Below, in pieces: positions 34,287 through 42,362 of a stretch of 64,000 bases of DNA. The stretch's first letter is position 1, and each line of letters begins with the position of its first letter. Both the position numbers and the translations under genes were made by a program. Below the pieces are notes generated by a model. It saw nothing but the letters and a program-made list of their open reading frames with translations. It was not told where the DNA came from and made no database searches. Source of the stretch: Solirubrobacter pauli (GTDB lineage Bacteria > Actinomycetota > Thermoleophilia > Solirubrobacterales > Solirubrobacteraceae); NCBI RefSeq assembly GCF_003633755.1, contig NZ_RBIL01000002.1, positions 1,674,001 through 1,738,000 of the forward strand. The letters are read 5' to 3'.

Positions 34287-35032
34287 CCGGCCACTCGTTC
34301 CAGGACGTCCGCCGGGACGTCGAAGTTCGCGTGGATCTCGTCGGTGTCGTCGAGGTCCTCGAGGGTGTCGATCAGCTTCATCAGCTTGGTCGCTCCCTCT
34401 TCGTCGAGCGGCACCTGCGTCTTCGGGCGGTAGGCGACGGAGAACTCCGTGACCTCGATGCCGGCCTCGGCCAGCGCGCTGCGCACCGCCGTCAGGTCCG
34501 ACGGCTCGGTGAGCACCTCGAACACGTCCTCGTCGAGGACGATGTCCTCGGCGCCCGCGTCGACCGCCGGCATCAGGTCGTCCTCGGAGTAGCGCTCGCC
34601 GTCGACGAGCACGACGCCCTTCTTGTCGAACAGGTACGCGACCGAGCCGGGCTCGCCGAGGCTGCCGCCGTGCTTGCTGAACGCGTGGCGGACCTCCGAG
34701 CCGGTGCGGTTGCGGTTGTCCGTGAGCGCCTCGACGAGGATCGCGACGCCGCCCGGGCCGTAGCCCTCGTACATCACGTGGTCGTAGGACTCGGTGTCCG
34801 CACCGGAACCCGTGCCCTTGGCGATCGCGCGCTCGATGTTGTCCTTCGGCATCGAGGCGGCCTTCGCCTTCTGGACGGCCAGGCCGAGGGCCGGATTGCC
34901 GTCGACGTCACCGCCGCCTTCCTTCGCCGCGACGGTGATCGCCCGCGCGAGCTTCGTGAAGAGCTTGCCGCGACGCGAGTCGACGATCGCCTTCTTGTGC
35001 TTGATCCCAGCCCACTTGGAATGACCGGCCAT
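34283..35032 (-). CDS. yebC: YebC/PmpR-family regulatory protein
   Basis: A 249-residue YebC/PmpR protein. The family start MAGHSKWAGIKHKKA is exact, followed by RRGKLFTKLARAITVAAKEGG, NIERAIAKGTG, YEGYGPGGVA and NRNRTGSEVRHAFSKHGG. Members bind DNA, and some are now linked to relief of ribosome stalling at proline runs. yebC normally sits directly upstream of ruvC; here a two-gene plus-strand insertion and a membrane gene separate them. A TAGAAT -10 (minus, 35046-35041) ends 8 nt before the ATG and there is no Shine-Dalgarno, so the message looks leaderless. Confidence 0.96.
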   Translation of the reverse strand: MAGHSKWAGIKHKKAIVDSRRGKLFTKLARAITVAAKEGGGDVDGNPALGLAVQKAKAASMPKDNIERAIAKGTGSGADTESYDHVMYEGYGPGGVAILVEALTDNRNRTGSEVRHAFSKHGGSLGEPGSVAYLFDKKGVVLVDGERYSEDDLMPAVDAGAEDIVLDEDVFEVLTEPSDLTAVRSALAEAGIEVTEFSVAYRPKTQVPLDEEGATKLMKLIDTLEDLDDTDEIHANFDVPADVLERVAG

Positions 35033-35040
35033 GGAGGGGG

Positions 35041-35046
35041 ATTCTA
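35041..35046 (-). promoter_or_regulatory. -10 element of yebC (leaderless)
   Basis: Minus-strand TAGAAT, one base off the TATAAT consensus, is 8 nt upstream of the yebC ATG. The bases between (CCCCCTCC) are the opposite of a Shine-Dalgarno. Confidence 0.6.
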
Positions 35047-35176
35047 GAAGAGGACAAAGTCCGACACGCCTGCATTCGGGCTGCGTCATCGAGGACGACA
35101 CGCCGGTGACCCAGGGGTTGGACCCGCCCCGCCAAGACAGCACCGGCGCACCTCGACGACCAAGGAAGTGCTCCCC

Positions 35177-37219
35177 ATGCCGGCCGCTCCAGCCGGTCGC
35201 GTCCCGCTGCACGCTCGCGGCGGGGCCGATCGCCCCTGCGCCAGTACCCGCCGTGGCTTCATGCTCGGCGGCGGCGCCCTGCTCGCCTCGCTGCTCCTCC
35301 CGTCCGCCCGGGTCCCGCGGGCGCTCGCGGCCACCACCGCGCTCGACGACGCGGCCTACTGGGCCTTCGCCGACCGCATGCAGGACACGCTCGACGGCTA
35401 CTGGCGCGGCGGCATGTACCGGCCGGAGCGGTCGATGGTCAACGCGACGATGCTGCTGACGCACTCCGCCGCGGCGGTCGCCGGCCACACCGGGCCGGCG
35501 CGCCGCGACGACCGCGTGCGCGAGCTCGTCGACCGGCTGTGCAACGGACCGGCCTGGGCGAAGAGCCCCGGCACCGGCTCGCAGGGCCACCTCCCCGGCT
35601 GGAAGGACGGCCTGACCGGCGGCGGCATCCAGCACCTCGTGGTCGACACCGAGATCACCTGGGGGCTCCTGCACGCGTGGCGTGCGCGGGACGTCCTCGG
35701 CCTCGACGGCGACCTGATCGCCGACCGCATCGTCCGCACCGCCTCCGGCCAGTTCTGGCGCTGGCCCGCGCTGCGCCTGAACCAGGCCAACTGGTACGTG
35801 CGCATGTACGCGGCGGCCGCGGAGGTCGGCGGCGACACGGCCGGCTTCCACGACCAGATCCTCAAGCAGCTGCGGCGCTTCGTCGACGGCGCGAAGCGGC
35901 CGATGAGCGGCGCGACGATCTCCAACCTCGGCCCGTCCTACCGCTTCCACTACCTCCCCGGCAGCTCCGACAACCACAAGTACAACCTCGACAGCGCCGA
36001 GTACGCGAACATCGTCTGCGGCATGCTCGTCGCCTACCAGCAGGCGCGTGCCGCGGGCATGCCGGCGCTGGACGCCACGCGCACCACCGTCATCCGCAAC
36101 TGGTGCGAGCGCGTCCTCTGCGGCTACTGGACGCACAGCGGCTACCTGAACTGGGACACCGGCCTGGGCTTCAAGCGCTGGCACCAGGGCAAGAAGCTCG
36201 GCCTCTCGCAGGGCGCCCTGCTCGGCATCGCCGTCTGCGACGAGCTCTCCGACCACGGCGCCTGGGCCAAGCACATGCTCGACCGCTCGTTCGAGCTGTT
36301 CGGGCGCTGGACCGACCGCGCCAAGGGCCTGCCGCCCGCGAACGCGTTCGGCGTCCCGTCGATCGACGACAACGAGTCGAGTGCCCTGCTCGCCGCCGCC
36401 CGCGTGCAGGCCAACGCCGCCCAGGCCGCGCTGCTCGGCCTGGGCGCCAAGCGCGCCGAGGAGCCGCCGCCGCTGTACGCCTACGACCCCGACGTCGGCC
36501 GCCTGGCCGTGACCACCCCCGCCTACAACACCGCGATCGTCGCCGTCAACCGCGGTGCCTTCCCGTACGGCGGCCTGGAGCTGTCGCGCCTGTTCGACGG
36601 CCAGCAGGACGTCGCGGGCGGCGTCGGCGGGCGGCCGCCGGCCTCGTTCGGCGTGGTCGTGCGCGACGGCGGCGGGAAGATCGTCGCCGCGTCCCAGCGT
36701 GCCGTCGACCGCGAGCGCCCGCTCGAGCTGCTGTCGCCGCAGGACACCAAGCCGCCCTACGCGGGCGCGTTCTCGTCGCTGCGCGTACGCGGGAAGATCA
36801 CCCGCGGCCAGATCGCGATCACGACCACCCACACGTTCCGCGCGACCTACATCGAGACCGCGTGGACCGTCCGGGGCGCCGACGGCAAGACCGTCGAGGT
36901 GCTGTTCCCGTCCTGGGGCAAGAGCGCGAAGGTCTGGGCCGTCAACGCCGCGGGCGAGCGCTCGTCCGTGCGCGGGTCGGTGTCGCTGGACGGCGTGGAG
37001 TGGTTCCACGTCGAGAGCGAGCAGTCGGGCTACGTCGTCGTGATCCGCAGCGGCGGTGACAGGGCGACCGCCGCGGCGCGGGCGGTGGCGGCGCAGGCGT
37101 CGGCGCCCAACCCCGGGCCGACGCTCACGGTCCGGGCGAAGGGCGGGTCCGTGGTCGCGCGGGTGGCGCCGGTGCGGTCGGCGGACGAGGCGCGCGCGAT
37201 GGCCCAACGGCTCGTGTAA
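35177..37219 (+). CDS. Tat-exported toroid/beta-sandwich protein, unknown
   Basis: A 680-residue exported protein. The N-terminus has a twin-arginine signal (STRRGFMLGGGALLASLLLP, residues 27-46) ending in ALA. The next 400 residues or so are helical with repeated Trp/Tyr/His motifs (EITWGLLHAW, GQFWRWPALRLNQANWYVRM, YLNWDTGLGFKRWHQGKK), like the alpha/alpha toroid of polysaccharide lyases and related hydrolases. A beta-rich C-terminal part follows. The overall plan resembles heparinase-type or PL8-type lyases, but I cannot place it in a family. ATG 35177 has AAGGAA about 9 nt upstream; GTG 35168 is possible. It is monocistronic, ending at a strong hairpin. Confidence 0.7.
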   Translation: MPAAPAGRVPLHARGGADRPCASTRRGFMLGGGALLASLLLPSARVPRALAATTALDDAAYWAFADRMQDTLDGYWRGGMYRPERSMVNATMLLTHSAAAVAGHTGPARRDDRVRELVDRLCNGPAWAKSPGTGSQGHLPGWKDGLTGGGIQHLVVDTEITWGLLHAWRARDVLGLDGDLIADRIVRTASGQFWRWPALRLNQANWYVRMYAAAAEVGGDTAGFHDQILKQLRRFVDGAKRPMSGATISNLGPSYRFHYLPGSSDNHKYNLDSAEYANIVCGMLVAYQQARAAGMPALDATRTTVIRNWCERVLCGYWTHSGYLNWDTGLGFKRWHQGKKLGLSQGALLGIAVCDELSDHGAWAKHMLDRSFELFGRWTDRAKGLPPANAFGVPSIDDNESSALLAAARVQANAAQAALLGLGAKRAEEPPPLYAYDPDVGRLAVTTPAYNTAIVAVNRGAFPYGGLELSRLFDGQQDVAGGVGGRPPASFGVVVRDGGGKIVAASQRAVDRERPLELLSPQDTKPPYAGAFSSLRVRGKITRGQIAITTTHTFRATYIETAWTVRGADGKTVEVLFPSWGKSAKVWAVNAAGERSSVRGSVSLDGVEWFHVESEQSGYVVVIRSGGDRATAAARAVAAQASAPNPGPTLTVRAKGGSVVARVAPVRSADEARAMAQRLV

Positions 37220-37233
37220 CAGCCGGTGGCAGG

Positions 37234-37280
37234 GGGTGCGGAACGCCAGCGTCCCATACGGCAGCTGTGGTTCCGCACCC
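37234..37280. terminator. Bidirectional terminator-like hairpin
   Basis: Perfect 11-bp arms gggtgcggaac (37234-37244) and gttccgcaccc (37270-37280) flank a 25-nt loop that holds a further CAGC/GCTG pairing. The sequence TCTATT follows on the plus strand. It lies between convergent genes. Confidence 0.65.
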
Positions 37281-37325
37281 TCTATTCGGAGCGCGGTCGT
37301 GCGCGGCGGCCTCGATGGCCGTTGG

Positions 37326-37510
37326 CTACGGCGTGGCGACCGGCGACGCCGTCTCGGTCGGCGTCGCGGTCGGGGTGGCGACCGGCGTCGGCGTCTCGAC
37401 GACCGTCGGGACGGGCGTCGCGGTCTCGACCGGCGTGGGCACGGGCGTCGGCGTCTCGACCGGCGTCGCCACGGGCGTGGCCACCGGCGTCGGCACGGGC
37501 TTGAGGCCCT
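37326..37510 (-). repeat. Pro-Thr-Val repeat tail
   Basis: The last 60 or so residues of the sigma fusion are runs of the form TPVATPVETPTPVPT, encoded by degenerate 6- and 12-bp units (for example GTCGGCGTCTCGACC on the plus strand). Likely a cell-wall-spanning, glycosylatable stalk on the outer side of the membrane. Confidence 0.8.
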
Positions 37511-38738
37511 TCGGCGGCGCCGGCCGCACGGGCTTCGTGTAGGCCTGCTGGGCGAGCCGCAGCAGCGCGCTGCGGCGCGCTCGCGATCCGGGCGGGGACG
37601 CGTGGAACTTGCGCGCGCCCGCGAAGAACGCCTGCCGCTCCTCGGCGGTCGGGTTCGTGCGCATGAACGCCTGGACAGCGCGGTTGTACAGCGCGCGGTC
37701 GTCGAAGCGGCGCGGGCGGGCCGTCGGCACGCGGCGCGCCTTGGGCCGGCTCTTGGCCGTCTTGGGCTTGGTGGGCACCGCGATCCGGGCCGACTCGGTG
37801 GAGGCGGTGGACGGCGGCGTGTCGACCGCGACCACGGGCGCGGCAGGTGCCGGGGCGTGCGGGCGGCGCGGCCGCTTCGGCGCGGCGGCGTCGAGATCGG
37901 CGGGCGTGACCATCGCGACCTGAGGTGCCTCGCTCGCGTGGTGCTTGACGACCGGGACGGTCACGGCGCTGCCGCCCACGACGAGCGCGCAGCACGCGCC
38001 GACCGCGACTTTCTGGACGGTCGCCACGCCACCACCACCGACGAGCTGGGCGAGCACGCCCCACGGGCTCCAGCCGGCGAGCCGGCGCAGGCGCGAGGGG
38101 CGCTCGCGCAGCAGCGCCTGGTGCGCCCGGCAGCCGGCGCAGCTCCACAGGTGCCGGCGGGCGAGCTCGCTCGCCCGGACGCCGCTCTCGGCGGCGACGT
38201 CGAGCGCGTCACGCACCGACACGCACGAGGTCTCACGGGCCTCGGCCGTCTGGCGCAGGTTCGCGCGGGCGCGCGCCAGCAGCGAGCGGGTCGTGTCGAC
38301 GGTCGTGTCCAGCCGGACGGCGACCTCCTCGTGCGAGAGGCCGTCGAGCGCGCTCATCACGAGCACGGACTTCTGGCGGTCGGGAAGGCGGTGGATGTCG
38401 CCGAGCAGCTCGCGCGCCTCGGTGCGGTCGAGGAGCACCTCGGGGAGCTGGCCGGCGGCGGACGGGAGCGTCTCGAGCTCGACGCCGCCGACCGCGCGGA
38501 CCTTCGCGCGGCGCAGCTCGTCCAGCGCCGCGTTGCGGACCAGCCGCAGCAGCCACGCGCGCGCGTCGATCGGCACGACGCCGCCGCGCAGGGCCGCGTC
38601 GGCGCGCAGGTAGACGTCCTGGATCACGTCGTCCGGGTCATGGCCGGAGCCGCGCAACAACCGCGCCGCCTGCCGCCGCAGCACGGGGCGATGACGCTCG
38701 AACTCGGTAGCGAACGACGTGTCCTCGTGGGTGAGCAG
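37326..38738 (-). CDS. ECF sigma factor fused to zinc anti-sigma and membrane domains
   Basis: About 470 residues. Region 2 (FATEFERHRPVLRRQAARLL, then DPDDVIQDVYLRA, then RAWLLRLVRNAALDELRR) and region 4 (LPDRQKSVLVMSALDGLSHEEVA) make a normal ECF sigma factor over about the first 175 residues. It continues into an anti-sigma zinc motif, HLWSCAGC (HxxxCxxC), a transmembrane helix near 240-262, and a long Pro/Thr-rich outer part with a helical segment (FFAGARKFHASPPG). No ATG/GTG/TTG lies between the upstream stop and residue 19; GTG 38684 would delete part of region 2. CTG 38738, 5 nt after AGGAGG, is the best start. Confidence 0.85.
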   Translation of the reverse strand: MLTHEDTSFATEFERHRPVLRRQAARLLRGSGHDPDDVIQDVYLRADAALRGGVVPIDARAWLLRLVRNAALDELRRAKVRAVGGVELETLPSAAGQLPEVLLDRTEARELLGDIHRLPDRQKSVLVMSALDGLSHEEVAVRLDTTVDTTRSLLARARANLRQTAEARETSCVSVRDALDVAAESGVRASELARRHLWSCAGCRAHQALLRERPSRLRRLAGWSPWGVLAQLVGGGGVATVQKVAVGACCALVVGGSAVTVPVVKHHASEAPQVAMVTPADLDAAAPKRPRRPHAPAPAAPVVAVDTPPSTASTESARIAVPTKPKTAKSRPKARRVPTARPRRFDDRALYNRAVQAFMRTNPTAEERQAFFAGARKFHASPPGSRARRSALLRLAQQAYTKPVRPAPPKGLKPVPTPVATPVATPVETPTPVPTPVETATPVPTVVETPTPVATPTATPTETASPVATP

Positions 38739-38868
38739 GGGATCCTCCTGGGGAGCGCGGGCGGGCGGGTGGTCGACTGGGGAGACGCAGCGGTCCGGAT
38801 TGCGTGTCGCCTTTTCTTATTGCGTTCTTCGCCGCGTGTGACGGGGGGTTATCCGTACGCTCCTCGCG
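38739..38868. promoter_or_regulatory. Divergent promoter region
   Basis: This 130-bp gap between the sigma fusion (minus) and the methyltransferase gene (plus) has an AT-rich patch (CCTTTTCTTATTGCG near 38810-38825) unlike the rest of the window. It carries AGGAGG (minus, 38749-38744) for the sigma gene and TACGCT (plus, 38856-38861), a likely -10, 7 nt before the methyltransferase GTG. Confidence 0.5.
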
Positions 38869-39507
38869 GTGCGGACCGAATTGCGTACGGCCCGAGCCGC
38901 CGCCTACGAGCGGGCACGGCCGGAGATCCTCGACCACGTGCCCCTCACCGCCCGCCGGGTGCTCGACCTCGGCTGCGCCACCGGGACCACCGGGGCGGCC
39001 CTGAAGGCGCGGCAGGAGGCCGAGGTCACCGGCATCGAGATCGAGCCCGACTACGCGCGCGAGGCCGAGCCCCGCCTGGACCGCGTGCTGTGCGCCGACG
39101 CGGCGACCGTCCCCGACGACCTCCACGGTCCGTTCGACGCGCTGATCGCCGCCGACATCCTCGAGCACCTGACCGACCCGTGGACGACGCTGCGCGCGTA
39201 CGCGGACCTGCTCGCCCCGGGTGCGACCGTCGTCATCAGCCTTCCGAACGTCGCCCACTGGAGCGCGTACGCGTTCCTCGCCCGCGGGCGCTGGCCGCGC
39301 AAGCCCGAGGGCATCTTCGACGCCACGCACCTGCGCTGGTTCACCCGCCGCGACGCGCTGGACCTGCTCACCCAGGCCGGCCTGGCCCCGCACACGGTCG
39401 TCCGGCGCCGCTGGCTGCTCACGCGCGGCTCCCGGCTGGACCGGCTCGCCCCACCGTTGACGCTGTTCACCTTCCAGCACGTGATCGCCGCGAGGAAGCC
39501 CGCATGA
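38869..39507 (+). CDS. Class I SAM-dependent methyltransferase
   Basis: A 212-residue methyltransferase. Motif I is VLDLGCATGTTG near residue 27, motif II is VTGIEIEPDYA, and the motif ALIAADILEHLTDPW with NVAHWSAYAFLARGRW and HLRWFTRRDALDLL closely follows the Methyltransf_23/UbiE-COQ5-like enzymes found in polysaccharide and surface-glycan loci. The substrate is unknown; a sugar is plausible. GTG start with no Shine-Dalgarno suggests a leaderless transcript. ATGA overlap with the next gene. Confidence 0.85.
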   Translation: MRTELRTARAAAYERARPEILDHVPLTARRVLDLGCATGTTGAALKARQEAEVTGIEIEPDYAREAEPRLDRVLCADAATVPDDLHGPFDALIAADILEHLTDPWTTLRAYADLLAPGATVVISLPNVAHWSAYAFLARGRWPRKPEGIFDATHLRWFTRRDALDLLTQAGLAPHTVVRRRWLLTRGSRLDRLAPPLTLFTFQHVIAARKPA

Positions 39508-40046
39508 GCTATGACCTGCACGGGTTCCGGGTGCCGCCCGGACGCACCGTCGAGGACTGGTACGAGGACGAGGAGCGCGAGCGAGCGCTGATCGCCGCCG
39601 ACCCGACGCCCAGCGCCGAGGAACGCGCGGAGATGGAGCGGCTCGCCGCCGCGGTCCACGCCGTCGACCCGTCCGCCGAGCGCCACGACACGCGCGACCA
39701 CATCGAGTTCACGAACGCCGACGCCGTGCAGGTGTCGATCTTCCGCGAAGAAGCCGGCATCTCGGTGCCGTACTGGTACGACGGCGAGCGGGCCGAGGCG
39801 GTCATGGTCCGCATGCAGGAGTACGCCGGCGTCCTGACCGAGCTCGGCGGCTTGACGTTCTACGACCCGCAGACCGGTGAGACGGTCACCGGCCCGGGTG
39901 CGTCCGACGCGTACGACTACGGCGTGCGGGCGACGCAGGGCATCGCCGAGCGCATCGCGGCCGAGCCGCCACCACCACCGCCACCACCGCCACCAGCACC
40001 GCCGAAGAAGCGTGGGTGGCTGTCTAAGCTCACGCGCCGTGACTGA
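39504..40046 (+). CDS. Acidic protein with polyproline tail, unknown
   Basis: A 180-residue, largely acidic protein. The middle part (about 60-140) has a beta-rich look (DHIEFTNADAVQVSIF, EEAGISVPYWYDGERA, GLTFYDPQTGETVTG). A run of ten prolines plus a broken PAPP follows, then a basic end KKRGWLSKLTRRD. It resembles small actinobacterial proteins of unknown function. Overlaps the methyltransferase stop by 4 bases and the phosphohexomutase start by 8, so it is within the same operon. The proline run would need EF-P during translation. Confidence 0.7.
   Translation: MSYDLHGFRVPPGRTVEDWYEDEERERALIAADPTPSAEERAEMERLAAAVHAVDPSAERHDTRDHIEFTNADAVQVSIFREEAGISVPYWYDGERAEAVMVRMQEYAGVLTELGGLTFYDPQTGETVTGPGASDAYDYGVRATQGIAERIAAEPPPPPPPPPPAPPKKRGWLSKLTRRD
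40025..40041 (+). promoter_or_regulatory. Internal -10-like element before phosphohexomutase gene
   Basis: TAAGCT (40025-40030) is 8 nt before the GTG at 40039 and lies inside the preceding gene. It would give a leaderless message for the mutase and downstream genes. Confidence 0.35.
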
Positions 40047-41406
40047 CCTCTCCCGCATCTTCAAGGCCTACGACGTCCGGGGCATCTACGGCACCGACAT
40101 CGACGGCGACACGGCGGAAGCGATCGGCCGCGGACTCGCGCGGGCGCTGTCGGACCTCTCCGGCAAGCCCGTCGGTGACTTGAAGATCGGCCTCGGCCGC
40201 GACATGCGCCTCTCGGCCCCCGAGCTCGCGCTGCGCTACCGCGAAGGCCTGATGGCCGAGGGCGCGCACGTGGTCGACGCCGGGATGGTCGGCACCGAGA
40301 TGCTCTACTGGCTCGTCGGCAGCCGCGAGCTCGACGGCGGCCTCATGTGCACGGCCAGCCACAACCCGAAGGCCTACACGGGCGCGAAGATGGTCGAGCG
40401 CGGCTCGGTCGCCCTGTCCGGCGACCGCGGGCTGGCGGAGGTCCGAGCCCACATCGAGCACGGGCTGGGTGAAGCGCCGGGTGGCGGCTCCTTCGAGGAG
40501 GTCGACCTCTACGCCGACTTCCAGAAGGTCGCGTTGCAGGTCATCGACGCGAGCGTGATCAAGCCGCTGAAGGTCGTCGTGGACGGCGGGAACGGCATGG
40601 CGGGCCCGATGGTCGGGCCGATCCTCGACCGGCTGCCCGTCGAGGTCATCGAGACGTACTGGACCCCGGACGGCGAGTTCCCCGACCACGAGCCGAACCC
40701 GCTCCTGCCCGAGAACCGCGAGTTCATCATCAAGAAGGTGCTCGAGACCGGCGCGGACCTGGGCATCGCCTGGGACGGCGACGCCGACCGCTGCTTCTTC
40801 ATCGACGGCGAGGGCGAGTTCGTCCCCGGCGACTTCCTGACCGCGCTGCTGGCCGCGTCCGTGCTCGAGAAGGTCCCGGGCGCCGACATCCTCTACGACG
40901 TGCGCGCGTCCCGCGCGGTGCCGGACACCGTCGAGCGCCTCGGCGGCCGCGCGCTGGTCAACCGCGTCGGCCACGCGTTCTTCAAGACCCGCATGCGCGA
41001 CGAGGGCGGCGAGTTCGGCGGCGAGGTCTCCGGCCACTACTACTTCAAGGCGTTCTACAACGCGGATTCGGGCACCATCCCGGCGTTGCTGATCCTCGAG
41101 CTGCTCTCCAAGCGCTCCGCCACGCTCGCCGAGCTGCTGCGCGAATACCGCTCCCGCTACTTCATCAGCGGCGAGATCAACTCGACCGTCGCCGACCAGC
41201 AGGCCAAGATGGACGAGATCAAGGCGCTCCACGGCGAGGCCACGATCACCGAGCTCGACGGCATCAGCATCGACTACGACGACTGGCACTTCAACGTGCG
41301 CCCCTCCAACACCGAGCCGCTGCTGCGGCTCAACCTCGAGAGCCTGGTCTCGCAGGAGGACATGGAGGCCAAGCGCGACGAGGTGCTGGCCCTGATCCGC
41401 GCATGA
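40039..41406 (+). CDS. manB: Phosphomannomutase/phosphoglucomutase
   Basis: A 455-residue alpha-D-phosphohexomutase interconverting hexose 6- and 1-phosphates for sugar-nucleotide synthesis. It has FKAYDVRGIYG at the start, the phosphoserine loop TASHNPKAYTGAK (Ser near 107), metal-binding DGDADR near 247, a sugar-binding GGEVSGHYYF near 328, and the phosphate site RPSNTEP near 421. Domain order and length are standard for PMM/PGM. GTG start just inside the preceding gene. The next gene overlaps by 4 bases. Whether it prefers mannose or glucose cannot be read from sequence. Confidence 0.93.
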   Translation: MTDLSRIFKAYDVRGIYGTDIDGDTAEAIGRGLARALSDLSGKPVGDLKIGLGRDMRLSAPELALRYREGLMAEGAHVVDAGMVGTEMLYWLVGSRELDGGLMCTASHNPKAYTGAKMVERGSVALSGDRGLAEVRAHIEHGLGEAPGGGSFEEVDLYADFQKVALQVIDASVIKPLKVVVDGGNGMAGPMVGPILDRLPVEVIETYWTPDGEFPDHEPNPLLPENREFIIKKVLETGADLGIAWDGDADRCFFIDGEGEFVPGDFLTALLAASVLEKVPGADILYDVRASRAVPDTVERLGGRALVNRVGHAFFKTRMRDEGGEFGGEVSGHYYFKAFYNADSGTIPALLILELLSKRSATLAELLREYRSRYFISGEINSTVADQQAKMDEIKALHGEATITELDGISIDYDDWHFNVRPSNTEPLLRLNLESLVSQEDMEAKRDEVLALIRA

Positions 41407-42359
41407 TCCGGACCCTTCCCATCCCGACGCCGTTCCGGGTGGGGAAGGTCAACTGCTACCTGATCGAGGACGACCCGCTCACGCTCGTCGACGTCGGCCC
41501 CAACTCCGCGCAGTCGCTCGTCGCGCTGGAGGCGCGGCTCGGCGAGCACGGCCGCCGGATCGAAGAGCTCGAGCGGATCGTCATCACCCACCAGCACTAC
41601 GACCACCTCGGGCTGGTCGGGATCGTCGCCGAGCGTTCGGGCGCCGACGTCGTGGCGCTGGACCTGCTCAAGCCGGTGATCGAGGACCCGAAGCCGTACG
41701 CCAAGGCCAACGACCAGCTCGCGCAGGCGCTGATGCTCCGGCACGGACTGGACCCGGTGGTGGTCACGGCGCTGGCCGCGATGTCGGAGGCGATGCGCGC
41801 CTGGGGCGGCCACGCGCCGGTCACGCAGACGCTGCACGACGGCGGCACGCTCGCCTTCGCGAGCCGCACCTTCGAGGTGCACCACCGCCCGGGCCACTCC
41901 CCCAGCGACACGATCCTCTTCGACCCCGGCAACGGTGACCTGCTCGCCGGCGACCACCTGCTGGGCAAGATCTCCTCGAACCCGCTGATCGCCTACCCGC
42001 TCGACGGCAGCACGGAGCGCCCGCACGCGCTGCGGATGTACATCGACTCGCTGACGGCCACGCGCGCGATGCCGGTCGGCACCGTCCTGCCCGGCCACGG
42101 CGACGCGTTCACCGGCCACGCCGCGCTGATCGACGAGCGGTTCGCGATGCACGAGAAGCGTGCGCGCAAGCTGGCCGGCCTGATCGCCGAGCGGCCCCGC
42201 ACCGCCCACGAGATCGCCCAGTCGCTGTGGGGCAACGCCGCGATCACCCAGGCGTACCTGACGCTCAGCGAGGTCCTGGGGCACGTCGACCTGCTGATAG
42301 AACGCGGCGAAGTGATCGAGAACGAAGTCGACGGCGTGGTCGAGTTCAGCACCGGCTGA
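41403..42359 (+). CDS. Metallo-beta-lactamase-fold hydrolase
   Basis: A 318-residue MBL-fold enzyme with the zinc motif THQHYDHLG near residues 60-68, an Asp-bearing strand, HHRPGHSPSD near 160, a GDHLLG motif, and PGHGD near 228. A C-terminal winged-helix-like domain follows (RPRTAHEIAQSLWG), as in the LACTB2/YcbL-type group. Those enzymes act on thioesters, RNA or lactones; the substrate here is open. ATGA overlap with the mutase gene. Confidence 0.88.
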   Translation: MIRTLPIPTPFRVGKVNCYLIEDDPLTLVDVGPNSAQSLVALEARLGEHGRRIEELERIVITHQHYDHLGLVGIVAERSGADVVALDLLKPVIEDPKPYAKANDQLAQALMLRHGLDPVVVTALAAMSEAMRAWGGHAPVTQTLHDGGTLAFASRTFEVHHRPGHSPSDTILFDPGNGDLLAGDHLLGKISSNPLIAYPLDGSTERPHALRMYIDSLTATRAMPVGTVLPGHGDAFTGHAALIDERFAMHEKRARKLAGLIAERPRTAHEIAQSLWGNAAITQAYLTLSEVLGHVDLLIERGEVIENEVDGVVEFSTG

Positions 42360-42362
42360 GAC

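Noticed and set aside
39969-40005. CCACCACCG/CCACCACCA short tandem repeat, possible microsatellite
   Set aside because: It codes for the proline run of the polyproline protein and fits its frame; no need for a non-coding explanation.
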